Below, one piece after another: positions 16,979 to 25,413 of a stretch of DNA of 64,000 bases. Under the pieces are notes generated by a model that worked only from the letters and a program-made list of their open reading frames with translations, was not told the DNA's origin and did no database searches. Made by a program: the position numbers and the translations under genes. Origin of the DNA: JADCRZ01 sp037718865 (GTDB lineage: Bacteria; Bacteroidota; Bacteroidia; Chitinophagales; Chitinophagaceae); contig JBBJMP010000004.1 in assembly GCA_037718865.1 (NCBI GenBank), forward strand, positions 62,001-126,000, read 5' to 3'. The first letter of the stretch is position 1, and each line of letters opens with the position of its first letter.

Positions 16979-17443
16979 TTATTTTAATTTGCTTACGATG
17001 TCTTGCAATCGGTTATGTGCCATATTTATGCCTGGAGCAAAACCTATTTGCAGCATTTGGTCCCTGACTGCGACTGATCTATATACTATATGCATATTGA
17101 GTTTGCTGGTGTCGTGGGTAAGTTGTTCAAATTCTAGGAACTCAAGCTGGACGCCAAAAGGCGCATTCTCCATTTCAAATGTCCGTGTGATTTTCTGGTT
17201 AGGGCTAAACTCGTGGATTACCCCATTGAACCCGTATTTGTTTCCCTTGGTATCGGTTGTTTCAAATTGGTAACTGCCGTGCTTTCTATTTTCAAGTTTC
17301 AGCACTTTCGTTCCCATCCATTGCTCAACAATGTCGGACTCTACATACGCTTTAAAAAGTAATTCCAATGGCAAATCAAATTCCCTTGTAATCACTAATT
17401 CCTGTTTGCCGTCTTCGGCATTGATTTTTGTTTTTTGTTCCAT
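16979..17443 (-). CDS. SRPBCC/AHSA1-domain protein
   Basis: This 154-residue protein belongs to the activator-of-Hsp90-ATPase-like START fold: VITREFDLPLELLFKAYVESDIVEQW opens the fold, with an EFSPNQKITRTFEME strand and the C-terminal MLQIGFAPGINMAHNRLQDIV helix. Such proteins bind hydrophobic ligands or respond with their ArsR partner, but no ligand is known. It is 6 bp downstream of the ArsR gene and upstream of the DoxX-like pseudogene. A paralogous ArsR-SRPBCC pair exists at 24605-25413. Confidence 0.88.
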   Translation of the reverse strand: MEQKTKINAEDGKQELVITREFDLPLELLFKAYVESDIVEQWMGTKVLKLENRKHGSYQFETTDTKGNKYGFNGVIHEFSPNQKITRTFEMENAPFGVQLEFLEFEQLTHDTSKLNMHIVYRSVAVRDQMLQIGFAPGINMAHNRLQDIVSKLK

Positions 17444-17449
17444 ATTATT

Positions 17450-17773
17450 CTATTTTTTTGATTTGTATTTTTTCATTATGGTTTCTAATTTATTAAACCT
17501 GTCATCCCACATTTTGCGGAATGGTTCAATAAAGTCGGCTACTTCTTTCATTTTTTTTGCATTGATGTGATAGTAAATTTCCCTGCCGTTTTGTTTTTGT
17601 TCAAGTAATTCGCACTCGGTGAGTATTTGCAAGTGTTTTGAAACTGTCGGTCTTGCTGTGTCAAAGTTTGAGGCTATTGCACCTGCTGTCATGGATTGTG
17701 AGGCTACCAACAGAAGTATAGCCCTTCTTGTCGGGTCTGCTATGGCTTGAAATACGTCTCGTCTTAAGTTCAT
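17450..17773 (-). CDS. ArsR-family transcriptional regulator
   Basis: A 107-residue winged-helix repressor: MNLRRDVFQAIADPTRRAILLL, MTAGAIASNFDTARPTVSKHLQILTECELLEQKQNGREIYYHINAKKM, and a C-terminal FRKMWDDRFNKLE helix. It lacks the metal-binding CVC motif of classical ArsR, as is usual for the subgroup paired with SRPBCC proteins. It heads the SRPBCC-DoxX-YdeI series. Its promoter contains two inverted repeats overlapping the -7 region, so autorepression is likely. Confidence 0.9.
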   Translation of the reverse strand: MNLRRDVFQAIADPTRRAILLLVASQSMTAGAIASNFDTARPTVSKHLQILTECELLEQKQNGREIYYHINAKKMKEVADFIEPFRKMWDDRFNKLETIMKKYKSKK

Positions 17774-17776
17774 TGC

Positions 17777-17820
17777 GTAGCTATTTGACTACAAATATAT
17801 GCGTAGTTATTTAACTACGC
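17777..17820 (-). promoter_or_regulatory. Promoter with paired ArsR operators
   Basis: Read on the minus strand, the -7 box TATATTTG (17792-17799) fits the Bacteroidota TAnnTTTG consensus. It is flanked by a perfect 8-4-8 inverted repeat GCGTAGTT-ATTT-AACTACGC (17801-17820) and a weaker related repeat GTAGCTATTTGACTAC (17777-17792) just before the ArsR start codon. The 4-bp spacer layout recurs at 24570-24585, upstream of the other ArsR gene. Operator function is inferred from position and symmetry. Confidence 0.65.
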
Positions 17821-18129
17821 AAAATTTTGACAATTTTTCTAACGAATGTTTTTGCGTGTCGTTAGCTATAAATCTGAATGATTGTCAGCCGTTATTTCCT
17901 AAAAGTCAACGAACGACTGTCCCACAAAAGTTGGTTGAGAGATGCTGTGGTATTAAAACAGCCGGTAAGTGCAAATCGATTCCATTCAACAAGACTAAGC
18001 ATCCCGATAGAACCCGTCTTCCCCCGGTGATGTCCGCAAATTGGTTATGATTTTGGCCAGTATGAAGCAGGATCAAACTATACTTCAACTAAAGTAACGG
18101 GTGCCACCCTTTCCTATTTTGGAATTAAG
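17821..18129. other. Non-coding stretch
   Basis: No gene could be supported. Short ORFs here have no family resemblance. The region separates the ArsR promoter from an integrase relic. Confidence 0.4.
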
Positions 18130-18420
18130 GTGTTCCGAAAAATTTTAGGGAGTCATCTACGAAACGCCATTTCGTTCCGGTGAAATCCTGTTTATCAAGC
18201 CGCATGACATCAGAAAAGCGCTGCCCTGTAAAACAACTCAAGCAGAAAAGATTACGAACGCGCTCCCGCCGGGTATCTCTTTGAAGTCATAATTTGCGAT
18301 CTTAAAGAGTTCGGCTTCAGTGAAAGCAACTATTTCATTCTTAGCTTTCTTTTTGATTTTTGTTTTCGCCGGGGAAAATGCATCGTGTAATTTAATCAAC
18401 CCTTCGTCGAAGCACCAAAT
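18130..18420 (-). pseudogene. Bacteroides-type tyrosine recombinase (integrase) relic
   Basis: On the minus strand the sequence runs FSPAKTKIKKKAKNEIVAFTEAELFKI, then in a shifted frame RRERVRNLFCLSCFTGQRFSDVMRLDKQDF and KWRFVDDS. This matches the start of the catalytic domain of phage-type integrases common in Bacteroidota (ARDLFCFGCFTGLRFSD-like, with the catalytic Arg in TGQRFSD). The N-terminal DNA-binding domain and everything after the first catalytic Arg region are lost. It is evidence of a past integration, not an active gene. Confidence 0.65.
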
Positions 18421-18869
18421 TCTCTATGCCTGTTTATGGTAACCTGCAACTACTGCACAAAACGCTTTTCTTCCCGTTTCAATTAAACATAGAACCGTTA
18501 TAGTTCTGTGATATCTTTTATCCCACGTTGTAGTTCCTTTGTGTGATAAGTCTTAACACATGTTCATTCTGTACGATTACTTACAAAAACTAGAGCTGAA
18601 ATTTAATATCACCTGTTCATACAGTTGTTTAACGTTTGTTCCCAATCCAAACAGGCACAAGGATCGTTTATTATAAACCGAATTATGCATTGATGATATA
18701 CACTTGTTTTGGCGCCGTTTTAATAAGCGTTGGCGGCTGCAGCCTTGCACGGTCAAAAGTGCTGCGCGAGAAAAGAAACATGAGCTGCAATTGATCGATA
18801 TGCAGTGGTGGGAACGACTTACAAAACAGAAAAACTATCAACTTCTTCAAAACCTCATTAATTTAAAAT
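18421..18869. other. Non-coding upstream region of msrA
   Basis: No supported gene or RNA. The 76-codon ORF overlapping the msrA start has no family resemblance and overlaps it out of frame. A promoter for msrA should lie here, but I could not pick a convincing one. Confidence 0.4.
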
Positions 18870-19517
18870 ATGAAACCTATTCTGATTTTTCTTGCTTCCC
18901 TTGTCAGCTTAAGTTCCTGCGCCCAATCTACTAACAAGACACCTTTAAAAATTCCGCTGGCTGAAGTAGCCGGTCCGGTTAAAGGGGAAGCCATGGCAAC
19001 ATTTGCTCAAGGCTGTTTCTGGCACTCCGAAATTGTTTTTCAAAGCCTTGTTGGCGTCCGCGATGCCGTTTCTGGCTATGCCGGAGGAAACGACATTGCA
19101 CCAAGTTATGAAAAAGTGAGTAATGGTGAGACGGGCCACGCCGAAAGTGTTCAGGTGTATTACGATTCTACGATAATTTCGTACAAAACCCTTGTGGCAG
19201 CATTTTTTGCCAGCCAGGATCCGACACAGGTAAACCGCCAGGGTAATGATGTCGGACCACAATACCGCTCGGTGGCGTTTTACAGAAACGAAAGCGAAAA
19301 AGACATTATTGACGCCGAAATAAAGCGACTGGCAGCATCGGGTATATACACGAAAAAAATTGCCACACAGGTAGTTCCTTTCACCAAATTCTATCCGGCA
19401 GAACCGTATCATCAGGAATATATTGCAAAACATCCTTCCCAGTCGTATGTACAGGCCGTATCCATACCAGATTTTATTCATTTTAAGGCCAGTTTCAAGG
19501 GACCCTTTAAAAATTAA
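18870..19517 (+). CDS. msrA: Peptide-methionine (S)-S-oxide reductase MsrA, lipoprotein
   Basis: The 215-residue protein carries the catalytic GCFW motif with C49 (ATFAQGCFWHSEIVFQSLVGV), GYAGG, and the family blocks NGETGHAESVQVYYD, FFASQDPTQVNRQGNDVGPQYRS and FYPAEPYHQEY. It reduces methionine S-sulfoxide in oxidised proteins. The N-terminus is a lipoprotein signal with Cys at residue 17 (LVSLSSC), so it acts in the cell envelope. It stands alone between non-coding DNA and a gene on the opposite strand. Confidence 0.95.
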   Translation: MKPILIFLASLVSLSSCAQSTNKTPLKIPLAEVAGPVKGEAMATFAQGCFWHSEIVFQSLVGVRDAVSGYAGGNDIAPSYEKVSNGETGHAESVQVYYDSTIISYKTLVAAFFASQDPTQVNRQGNDVGPQYRSVAFYRNESEKDIIDAEIKRLAASGIYTKKIATQVVPFTKFYPAEPYHQEYIAKHPSQSYVQAVSIPDFIHFKASFKGPFKN

Positions 19518-19559
19518 ATGCGTGGAGATTTTTTTTGAAATTGATGAAGAAACTTCCTG

Positions 19560-20604
19560 TTAACTTCCCTGCACCACTTTTTGATTGACCATTGGTATCA
19601 CACGTGTGCCGATCAGTTCGATAGACTTCATTAGCTTGTCATGTGGCAGGTTGGAAGTGTCCATTTGGAAAGTGACCCTCATAATTCCGCCCAATGCATC
19701 GCTGTGTCGTTGTATTTTTTTGGCAACATCCTCCGGATTGCCTACCAGGAAGGCACCCAGGGGGCCTGTTTGTGCTTCAAAGCGGGTCCTCGTAATAGGA
19801 GGCATGCCACGATCTTTGGCAACGCTACCTGACATGGCAACGGCATACCCTGCATACATTTCGTCTACAGCCTGCCCAGTCGTATCAGCTACATACCCAA
19901 AAGCATGCATGCCTACAGTGAGCTGCTCCCTGGTATGCCCTGCACGCAGGCCTGCCTGACGATAAAGGTCAACCAATGGGCGGAAACGATGTGTTTCGCC
20001 ACCTATGATGGCTACCATTAAGGGCAATCCCAGCATACCTGCTCCTTACAAAAGACTCCGGCGTGCCGCCTACACCCAGCCAAATAGGCAAGGGCTGCTG
20101 AACCGGCCTCGGATACACCGGTTGATTTTTCATAGCCGGCCGAAACTTTCCGGACCAGGTCACAAATTCGCTGTCACGGATCTTAAGGAGAAGGCCAAGC
20201 TTTTCTGCAAAGAGGTCATCATAGTCCTCCAAGTTAAGGCCGAAAAGCGGGTATGCTTCTATGAATGAACCCCGCCCCACTACCATCTCAGCCCGGCCTT
20301 TTGATAACAGGTCCAACGTGGCGAAATTTTGAAAAACCCGTACAGGATCAGCCGCGCTAAGCACCGTGACCGCACTCGTGAGCCTGATGCGCTTGGTGCG
20401 TGCTGCTGCCGCTGCCAGGATCACGACGGGTGCCGAGTCCAGAAACTCCTTACGATGGTGCTCTCCGATGCCAAATATATCCAGTCCCATTTTGTCTGCA
20501 TGCTCAATTCGGTCGAGCAGTTGTGACATAGCATCCTCGCTCTTTAAATTTGTGTTTGTCTTATTATCAAACTGTGCTACAAAACTATCAATTCCTATTT
20601 CCAT
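19560..20604 (-). pseudogene. LLM-class flavin-dependent oxidoreductase, split by a frameshift
   Basis: The upstream frame (20604 to about 20048) has the luciferase-like start IGIDSFVAQF, FGIGEHHRKEF, LLSKGRAEMVVGRGSFIEAYPLFG and PLPIWLGVGGTPESFVR. The downstream frame (to 19560) continues AGMLGLPLMVAIIGGETHRFRPLVDLYR to the family C-terminus. One extra base near 20048 (AAGGAGCAGG where GTA-AGG-GCA-GGT would encode VRAG) explains the break. The family uses FMNH2 to oxidise small organic substrates. Removing one base would restore an intact protein of about 347 residues, so sequencing error remains possible. Confidence 0.85.
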
Positions 20605-20700
20605 TTTCTTTTTTTATGATGTTAATGCTTAGGTTGTGGCCCATCGTATCCGTCTATAATCCTTGTATCCTTCTTCATCAATGATGTCGCTGTTAACAAT

Positions 20701-21000
20701 CTAACAGCCTTTTAGCTTCGGTTTTTGATTGTGCGCCATTGCTATGCTCCCTAAGGGCCGCAATTTTGCAATGTCAGCGTCCATCAGCAGGCCTTTCCAT
20801 TTACGTATCTTGCCGGCTACGATGACCGTTTCGACGTTGCTCCGGTCCATCAGTGTAACGACTGCGCCCGGCACATTGTTGAGCGGTGCGACGTTTATTG
20901 CGTTTCGCATCGACCAGGATGATATCGGCCTTGCCAGGTGTTAGCGAACCTGTATTGTCCCCCAGCCAAAGGTCCTCAGCTCCATGGCCGTATCGGCCGG
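20701..21000 (-). pseudogene. Amidohydrolase C-terminal remnant
   Basis: The minus strand reads GDNTGSLTPGKADIILVDAK in one frame, then NAINVAPLNNVPGAVVTLMDRS and NVETVIVAGKIRKWKG in another. This is the C-terminal composite domain of an amidohydrolase (cytosine/atrazine-chlorohydrolase-like group). The catalytic barrel is missing and at least one frameshift is present. It lies between the broken flavin oxidoreductase and an EthD gene, in a set that has lost most of its function. Confidence 0.7.
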
Positions 21001-21066
21001 GTTGTATACGTTGAGTCCTTTATTGATCATTTATTAAAACTGCCTGGCATCTGCCTGTACTTTTGC

Positions 21067-21396
21067 TCAAAGCATCACATGCTCCTGAACTACACCGCCC
21101 ACATAAGCTGGTGTCATGCTGCGGTCGAAAAGGCGTAAATCGTCTTTAAGCATCGCCTGCCCATCAGGTGATGAAAAACTCTTTTGGAATGCTTTTTCAT
21201 TGTCGAACCAGAGCTCAACAATGCCATCATATACCGGTTCATGACCTGTTGCTGCTGCAACCCAGTGATTTTGCACATAGCGGCGCAAACCTGGTAAAGT
21301 AAGCGCAAGCTGACCGTGGCTGCCCAGCCATTCGCTGCGGGCATATTCCGGGGTGATGTCTTTACGGAACCTGAGCATGAAAACTACTTTGTACAT
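21067..21396 (-). CDS. EthD-domain protein
   Basis: A 109-residue dimeric alpha/beta-barrel type protein: MYKVVFMLRFRKDITPEYARSEWLGSHG, LPGLRRYVQNH, YDGIVELWFDNEKAFQKSFSSPDGQAMLKDD. These match the EthD family, small proteins found beside oxygenases and hydrolases of xenobiotic breakdown. It appears intact. Its neighbours on the same strand (VOC, DUF1330 and isochorismatase-type genes) point to a former catabolic set. Confidence 0.85.
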   Translation of the reverse strand: MYKVVFMLRFRKDITPEYARSEWLGSHGQLALTLPGLRRYVQNHWVAAATGHEPVYDGIVELWFDNEKAFQKSFSSPDGQAMLKDDLRLFDRSMTPAYVGGVVQEHVML

Positions 21397-21434
21397 TTTC
21401 TTCTCCTTTTGAATATGGGCGTTCTGCCCGATAA

Positions 21435-21926
21435 TTAAAATTTTCCAAACAATGTTTCCATTTTTCGTATCGGATCTTTTCCGTCCCAGGAAAGATGAAG
21501 ATCAGCAATGAAGGGAACCATCGGATAAGATGCGCCTGCCTCAAAAACTTCAATGAAGCCGCCAATTGTATCAAGCGCATCGTAAAACGCAGCACGCCCC
21601 ATCCCTACTGCTCCGTTTTTCATTGCGAGCTGAAGTCCGCGTTGCTCCATCTCAAGGCAACGTTTATCGAAAGAGGCTCCTGATAGTGCGGATAACAGGG
21701 GAGAAATATGGTGAAAGCCTTCTCCCAGTTTATGGAGTACCTCGTTCAAAATAGAAGGCTCGTCATCCATGGGTTGTATCAGCTCCAGGTATGTGCCTCC
21801 AAGAAAGGTTAGCGCTAAACGGTAGCGGTCGTTACCTGGTTTTCCATGATAGATGGTGTTCCGGGTTTCAGGCTCTAATACAAACCAGGGGCCTGCACCA
21901 GATAATTTGGTCCAACGCTTTGCCGC
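21435..21926 (-). pseudogene. VOC-family (glyoxalase-like) protein, N-terminally truncated
   Basis: The frame is open from 21926 and reads AAKRWTKLSGAGPWFVLEPETRN, TFLGGTYLELIQPMDDEPS, GEGFHHISPLLSA and IGGFIEVFE, the metal-binding pattern of glyoxalase/bleomycin-resistance-like proteins. The first strand with the initial metal ligand is absent. The sequence starts directly after, and in frame with, the TAG of the DUF1330 gene, so a deletion probably joined the two. A 111-codon ORF beginning at an internal Met (21770) is unlikely to be a real start because homology extends upstream. Confidence 0.7.
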
Positions 21927-22238
21927 CTACAAGTGTAATCCCTGCGGACCTTCATAACCTTCAACAATAACCATAGAGCCATCTGCCACAGCATGGCGAA
22001 GTTTTGCAGCTTCCCCGTATTCAGGCGTATTAAAACAATCAACGGCATCCCGGTAACTTGAGAACTCTACCAACGTTTGTTTAGAACGATACGTGCCTTC
22101 TGTAACTATTTGTTGACCGTGCATTTTGAGAAACTTTGCTCCATATTTTGTCATGACTTCCCTGTTGGCAGCTCTGTATTTCCCGAGGCCTTCCATGTCG
22201 AAAACATCTGAGTTTGCGATCCAATAACCTTTTTGCAT
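21927..22238 (-). CDS. DUF1330 family protein
   Basis: The start is placed at the ATG at 22236-22238 (MQKGYWIANSDVFDMEGLGKYRAAN), the normal start for the family; the longer open frame upstream has no homology and overlaps the preceding gene. The 103-residue protein has the dimeric ferredoxin-like DUF1330 pattern, KFLKMHGQQIVTEGTYRSKQ, LVEFSSYRDAVDCFNTPEY and a C-terminal MVIVEGYEG. Function is unknown. It lies 59 bp downstream of the isochorismatase-like gene. Confidence 0.85.
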   Translation of the reverse strand: MQKGYWIANSDVFDMEGLGKYRAANREVMTKYGAKFLKMHGQQIVTEGTYRSKQTLVEFSSYRDAVDCFNTPEYGEAAKLRHAVADGSMVIVEGYEGPQGLHL

Positions 22239-22297
22239 AATAGATAATTTGAATTTGATACGAAATGTCAGCCGCGCTATAAGCAGCATCACCTTTA

Positions 22298-22960
22298 TTA
22301 AGTTCCGGAAAGCAGGCGCTTGCCCACTTTTGCTATCCGGGGTTCGTACCACTTCTGGTAACTGCCAAATACCTCTGCGTATGGCGTTGTCTTCCAGTCG
22401 CGGATCCACTCTGTGAACAGGGAGTTTAGTGTAAGGGGTTGGCTTCCTGCCTGGATCATTCGCTGAATGGCGATATCATGTGCGTTAACCGAGCTTCCAC
22501 CTACTGCGTCTACTACGAAGTAGGTTTCGAACCCATCGCGCTGTGCATGAAGCACCGGATACAGAAGACAGACTTCGGTCCAAAGACCTGCAAAAATCAA
22601 ACGTCTACGACCGCTTTTTTCTACCGCTTCCCTGAGTGCATCGTCCTCCCAGGCATTCATCGTGGTACGGTCATACTCCGGCTCGTCCGCCAGCTCAGAG
22701 CGAATAGAAGCTAAAGTGGGATGATCGCCGCGCATCTTGACGCCGATAGTGCTTAAGATAACCGGAACCGGGAAGGCCTTACTGACTCTTGCCAGGGCAC
22801 TGCCATTAAGCTCGATGAGTTCATGGTCTGTTGATTTTATCCCTTCCATAACGTGATCCTGGTAGTCGAGGATCAGAACCAGGGAAGTATCCGGCGTTAA
22901 GAGAGTTGGCGAAAGCTGTCTGCCTTTATTTGCAGGATTGGTGGTTGTGGACTTTTCCAT
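22298..22960 (-). CDS. Isochorismatase-like cysteine hydrolase
   Basis: This 220-residue protein has the cysteine-hydrolase triad: D32 in LILDYQD, a Lys in STIGVKMRG and the nucleophile Cys in LWTEVCLLYPVLHA. It resembles the YcaC-type branch (long C-terminus with EWIRDWKTT), whose substrates are unknown. It is the first intact gene of the minus-strand series isochorismatase-DUF1330-VOC-EthD-amidohydrolase-LLM oxidoreductase, several members of which are broken. Confidence 0.88.
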   Translation of the reverse strand: MEKSTTTNPANKGRQLSPTLLTPDTSLVLILDYQDHVMEGIKSTDHELIELNGSALARVSKAFPVPVILSTIGVKMRGDHPTLASIRSELADEPEYDRTTMNAWEDDALREAVEKSGRRRLIFAGLWTEVCLLYPVLHAQRDGFETYFVVDAVGGSSVNAHDIAIQRMIQAGSQPLTLNSLFTEWIRDWKTTPYAEVFGSYQKWYEPRIAKVGKRLLSGT

Positions 22961-23050
22961 TTTTGTTTTATTTAAAATAGTGATTACTGTAGAATTATTT
23001 AAAATGCTGCCAGCTTAATGTTGCGTTTGAAGCGTCTATAATTTTCAAAT

Positions 23051-23253
23051 TTATTTTTTTACAAATTCGCCGTTTGCCTTAATGTTCACTTTGGCGCTAA
23101 CATGTGTGCCTGAATTTTTGGTTCGACGTTAAAATCTGAACGCATCAAACTTCCGGTTAACTGAAAGCGTGCAGTTGCTGCTTTCCAGGTTGTTTGTGCA
23201 GATAAAGAAGTGCCTGATATTATAATAAATAGAAAGGATAATAACTTTTTCAT
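23051..23253 (-). pseudogene. YceI-like secreted protein relic
   Basis: An ATG at 23253 opens a clean signal peptide (MKKLLSFLFIIISGTSLSAQ) and WKAATARFQLTG. The reading then jumps to SLMRSDFNVEPK and, in another frame, THVSAKVNIKANGEFVKK to TAA at 23051. The start and the RSDF...KANGEFVKK end resemble a YceI lipid-binding protein with most of its centre deleted. The assignment is tentative because little remains. Confidence 0.5.
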
Positions 23254-23509
23254 ATTTTATTTCATTTGAAATTTGACTAATTTATTGGTAGTGATTATTG
23301 GAAACTTTTTTCTGACTTGCTTCTGACTTTTACAATGCAAAGTTGCATTGACAGATAAGCCTTTTCCAATGACAAATGACAGGAAATCGAATTGACATTT
23401 ATCAAGGCAGCAAAGCCTGGCGAGGTAGGGATAAAAAATACAGATGTGAATGGAACGTCAGGAAATTTCTATGGCGTGACTACTTAACTTTACAAAAATC
23501 ACAAAAATT

Positions 23510-24358
23510 ATGAAAGCATTTTTAGGGATGGGTCTGTTAGGCTCAAATTTCGTTAGGGCCATGCTGCAAAAAGGCGAAACGGTACAGGTTTGGAACCGTA
23601 CGGCGGCCAAAGCAAAAGCCCTGGAATCGTCCGGTGCCAAAGCATTTGAGACTGCGAACGAAGCAGTACAGGATGCAGACGTTATTCATGTTACCCTTAA
23701 GGATGACGCTACGGTGGATGAAGTACTGGAAACGGCGGGTAAAGGATTTAAACATGGGGCTACAATTATTGATCATACCACCACGTCAGCTGCAGGAGCT
23801 GTTCAACGCGTGAAGGCATGGAAGAGTAAAGGGTTTACGTATGTCCATGCCCCGGTTTTTATGGGCCCGCAGAATGCTTTGGAAAGCAGTGGGTTTATGC
23901 TGGTTTCAGGTGATCAATCGGTAATCGGGAAATTTGAGCCGGAGCTTTCAAAAATGACGGGAAAGCTTATCAATTTTGGTCCTGAAGAAGGTAAGGCGGC
24001 AGGCATCAAGCTAACAGGTAATTTGTTTTTGTTAAGCCTCACAGCCGGACTTTCTGATGCCCTTACCCTTGCTAAAGCGCATGGTATCAGCGCTCATGAA
24101 GTTCTTGATCTTTTCAATAAATGGAATCCGGGTGCAATGGTTCCTGCCAGGTTGAAGAAAATTACGGAAGGTAAGTTTAGTGAGCCTTCCTGGGAATTGG
24201 ATATGGCACGCAAAGATGCCGGACTAATGATCAACGCAGCAAAGCAGGCCGGAAACAGCCTGGCCATATTGCCTGCTATTGCAGCGCTGATGGATGAATG
24301 GATAGAGAAAGGGCATGGTCATGACGACTGGAGCGTTATAGCTAAGGACAGTATTTGA
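23510..24358 (+). CDS. NAD(P)-dependent oxidoreductase, hydroxyisobutyrate dehydrogenase-like
   Basis: This 282-residue protein has the Rossmann start MKAFLGMGLLGSNFVRAMLQKG with NRTAAKA, a central helix with TTSAAGAVQRVKAWKSKGF, and GIKLTGNLFLLS carrying the conserved Lys of the beta-hydroxyacid dehydrogenase family (G.KLTNN-like). The C-terminal helical domain ends EKGHGHDDWSVI. Members reduce or oxidise small hydroxyacids, imines or succinic semialdehyde; the substrate is not readable from sequence. It appears intact and is transcribed alone. Confidence 0.88.
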   Translation: MKAFLGMGLLGSNFVRAMLQKGETVQVWNRTAAKAKALESSGAKAFETANEAVQDADVIHVTLKDDATVDEVLETAGKGFKHGATIIDHTTTSAAGAVQRVKAWKSKGFTYVHAPVFMGPQNALESSGFMLVSGDQSVIGKFEPELSKMTGKLINFGPEEGKAAGIKLTGNLFLLSLTAGLSDALTLAKAHGISAHEVLDLFNKWNPGAMVPARLKKITEGKFSEPSWELDMARKDAGLMINAAKQAGNSLAILPAIAALMDEWIEKGHGHDDWSVIAKDSI

Positions 24359-24540
24359 GTATCAGTATTTTTACTGTTATTTAACATGAAGGGCGGCAAA
24401 CGACTTTATACAAGCACCTATGGCCCTTCATTGAAGTGACAAGGGGAGAAGTTTGTGAGAGGCAAACGATTTCATGGGCATGTAATTTTATTCCTACTGT
24501 CAATTAACTTACCACTAGCCGGAAAATAATTTAAAAAAAC

Positions 24541-24590
24541 CTGCAACCAATCAATTTCGCATTATATTTGCAACTATTCAGTTGCTCATT
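24541..24590 (+). promoter_or_regulatory. Promoter and putative ArsR operator
   Basis: A -7 box TATATTTG (24563-24570) runs directly into a perfect inverted repeat GCAACT-ATTC-AGTTGC (24570-24585), 20 bp before the ArsR start codon. The 4-bp spacer and the overlap with the -7 box match the layout at 17777-17820. Almost the same 50 bp occurs again without an ArsR gene at 34901-34950. Confidence 0.7.
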
Positions 24591-24604
24591 TTATTATTAT
24601 CTAC

Positions 24605-24925
24605 ATGAGAAGAGACGTATTTCAGGCAATTGCAGATCCTACCCGCCGGGCAATTCTAAGTTTGTTAGTCCTGCAGGCTATGACACCAAACGCCATTGCC
24701 GAGCATTTTTCCAGCAGCAGGCAGGCCGTGTCCAAGCATATAAAGATGCTGACAGAATGCGAACTGGTCAAACAAAAACAATCCGGTAGAGAAATATATT
24801 ATCATTTTAATCCTCAAAAAATGAAAGAAGTAGATAAATGGCTGGAGCCTTTCCGGGCAAAGTGGGAAGACCGGTTTAACCAGTTGGATCATGTATTAAA
24901 GAATATAAAAACCAAAAAACCATGA
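24605..24925 (+). CDS. ArsR-family transcriptional regulator
   Basis: A 106-residue winged-helix protein, clearly paralogous to the one at 17450: MRRDVFQAIADPTRRAILSLLV, MTPNAIAEHFSSSRQAVSKHIKMLTECELVKQKQSGREIYYHFNPQKM, and a C-terminal FRAKWEDRFNQLD helix. It lacks the classical metal-site cysteines. It overlaps the following SRPBCC gene by four bases (ATGA), so the pair is translationally coupled. Repression of its own promoter through the GCAACT repeat is inferred. Confidence 0.92.
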   Translation: MRRDVFQAIADPTRRAILSLLVLQAMTPNAIAEHFSSSRQAVSKHIKMLTECELVKQKQSGREIYYHFNPQKMKEVDKWLEPFRAKWEDRFNQLDHVLKNIKTKKP

Positions 24926-25413
24926 GTAACAAACAGACAACAATCTCTAAAGATGTAGCAAACAAAAAAATTATAGTAGTAAGGGAATTCGATGCACCGC
25001 TCGAGGAAGTATGGAAGGCATGGACGGATAGCAGTATACTCGATACGTGGTGGGCACCTAAACCATGGAGTGCAAAAACAAAAACGATGGATTTTCGCGA
25101 AGGTGGTCGTTGGCTGTATAGTATGGTCGGACCTGATGGTGCTGAGTCATGGTGTCGTGTGGATTTTAAGGGAATCGTTCCGAATAAGAGCTTTATGGCC
25201 GAAGACTCGTTTTGTGATGAGAACGGAAACATAACCAACGAGATCCCGGGTATGCATTGGCAGAATGAGTTTAGCGGAACGGATACGGGAACAAAGGTGG
25301 AGGTTGAAATCACCTTCGACAGTGAAGCTGACATGGAAAAAATTATGGAGATGGGCTTTGAGGTTGGATTTACAGCGGCTCATGGCAACCTGGATGAATT
25401 ATTGAAAGGATGA
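24922..25413 (+). CDS. SRPBCC/AHSA1-domain protein
   Basis: A 163-residue START-fold protein: IIVVREFDAPLEEVWKAWTDSSILDTWWAPKPW, a strand with MVGPDGAESWCRVDFKGIVP, GTKVEVEITF and the C-terminal MGFEVGFTAAHGNLDELL helix. This is the AHSA1-like subtype that travels with ArsR repressors. Ligand and role are unknown. It is encoded immediately after the ArsR gene and no further gene follows for over 400 bp. Confidence 0.9.
   Translation: MSNKQTTISKDVANKKIIVVREFDAPLEEVWKAWTDSSILDTWWAPKPWSAKTKTMDFREGGRWLYSMVGPDGAESWCRVDFKGIVPNKSFMAEDSFCDENGNITNEIPGMHWQNEFSGTDTGTKVEVEITFDSEADMEKIMEMGFEVGFTAAHGNLDELLKG

Noticed and set aside
18945..19481. Minus-strand ORF of 178 codons
   Set aside because: Antisense shadow of msrA, whose catalytic and family motifs are complete on the plus strand.
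22239..22409. Long N-terminal extension of the DUF1330 gene
   Set aside because: The extension overlaps the upstream hydrolase gene and has no homology; the ATG at 22238 gives the standard family length.
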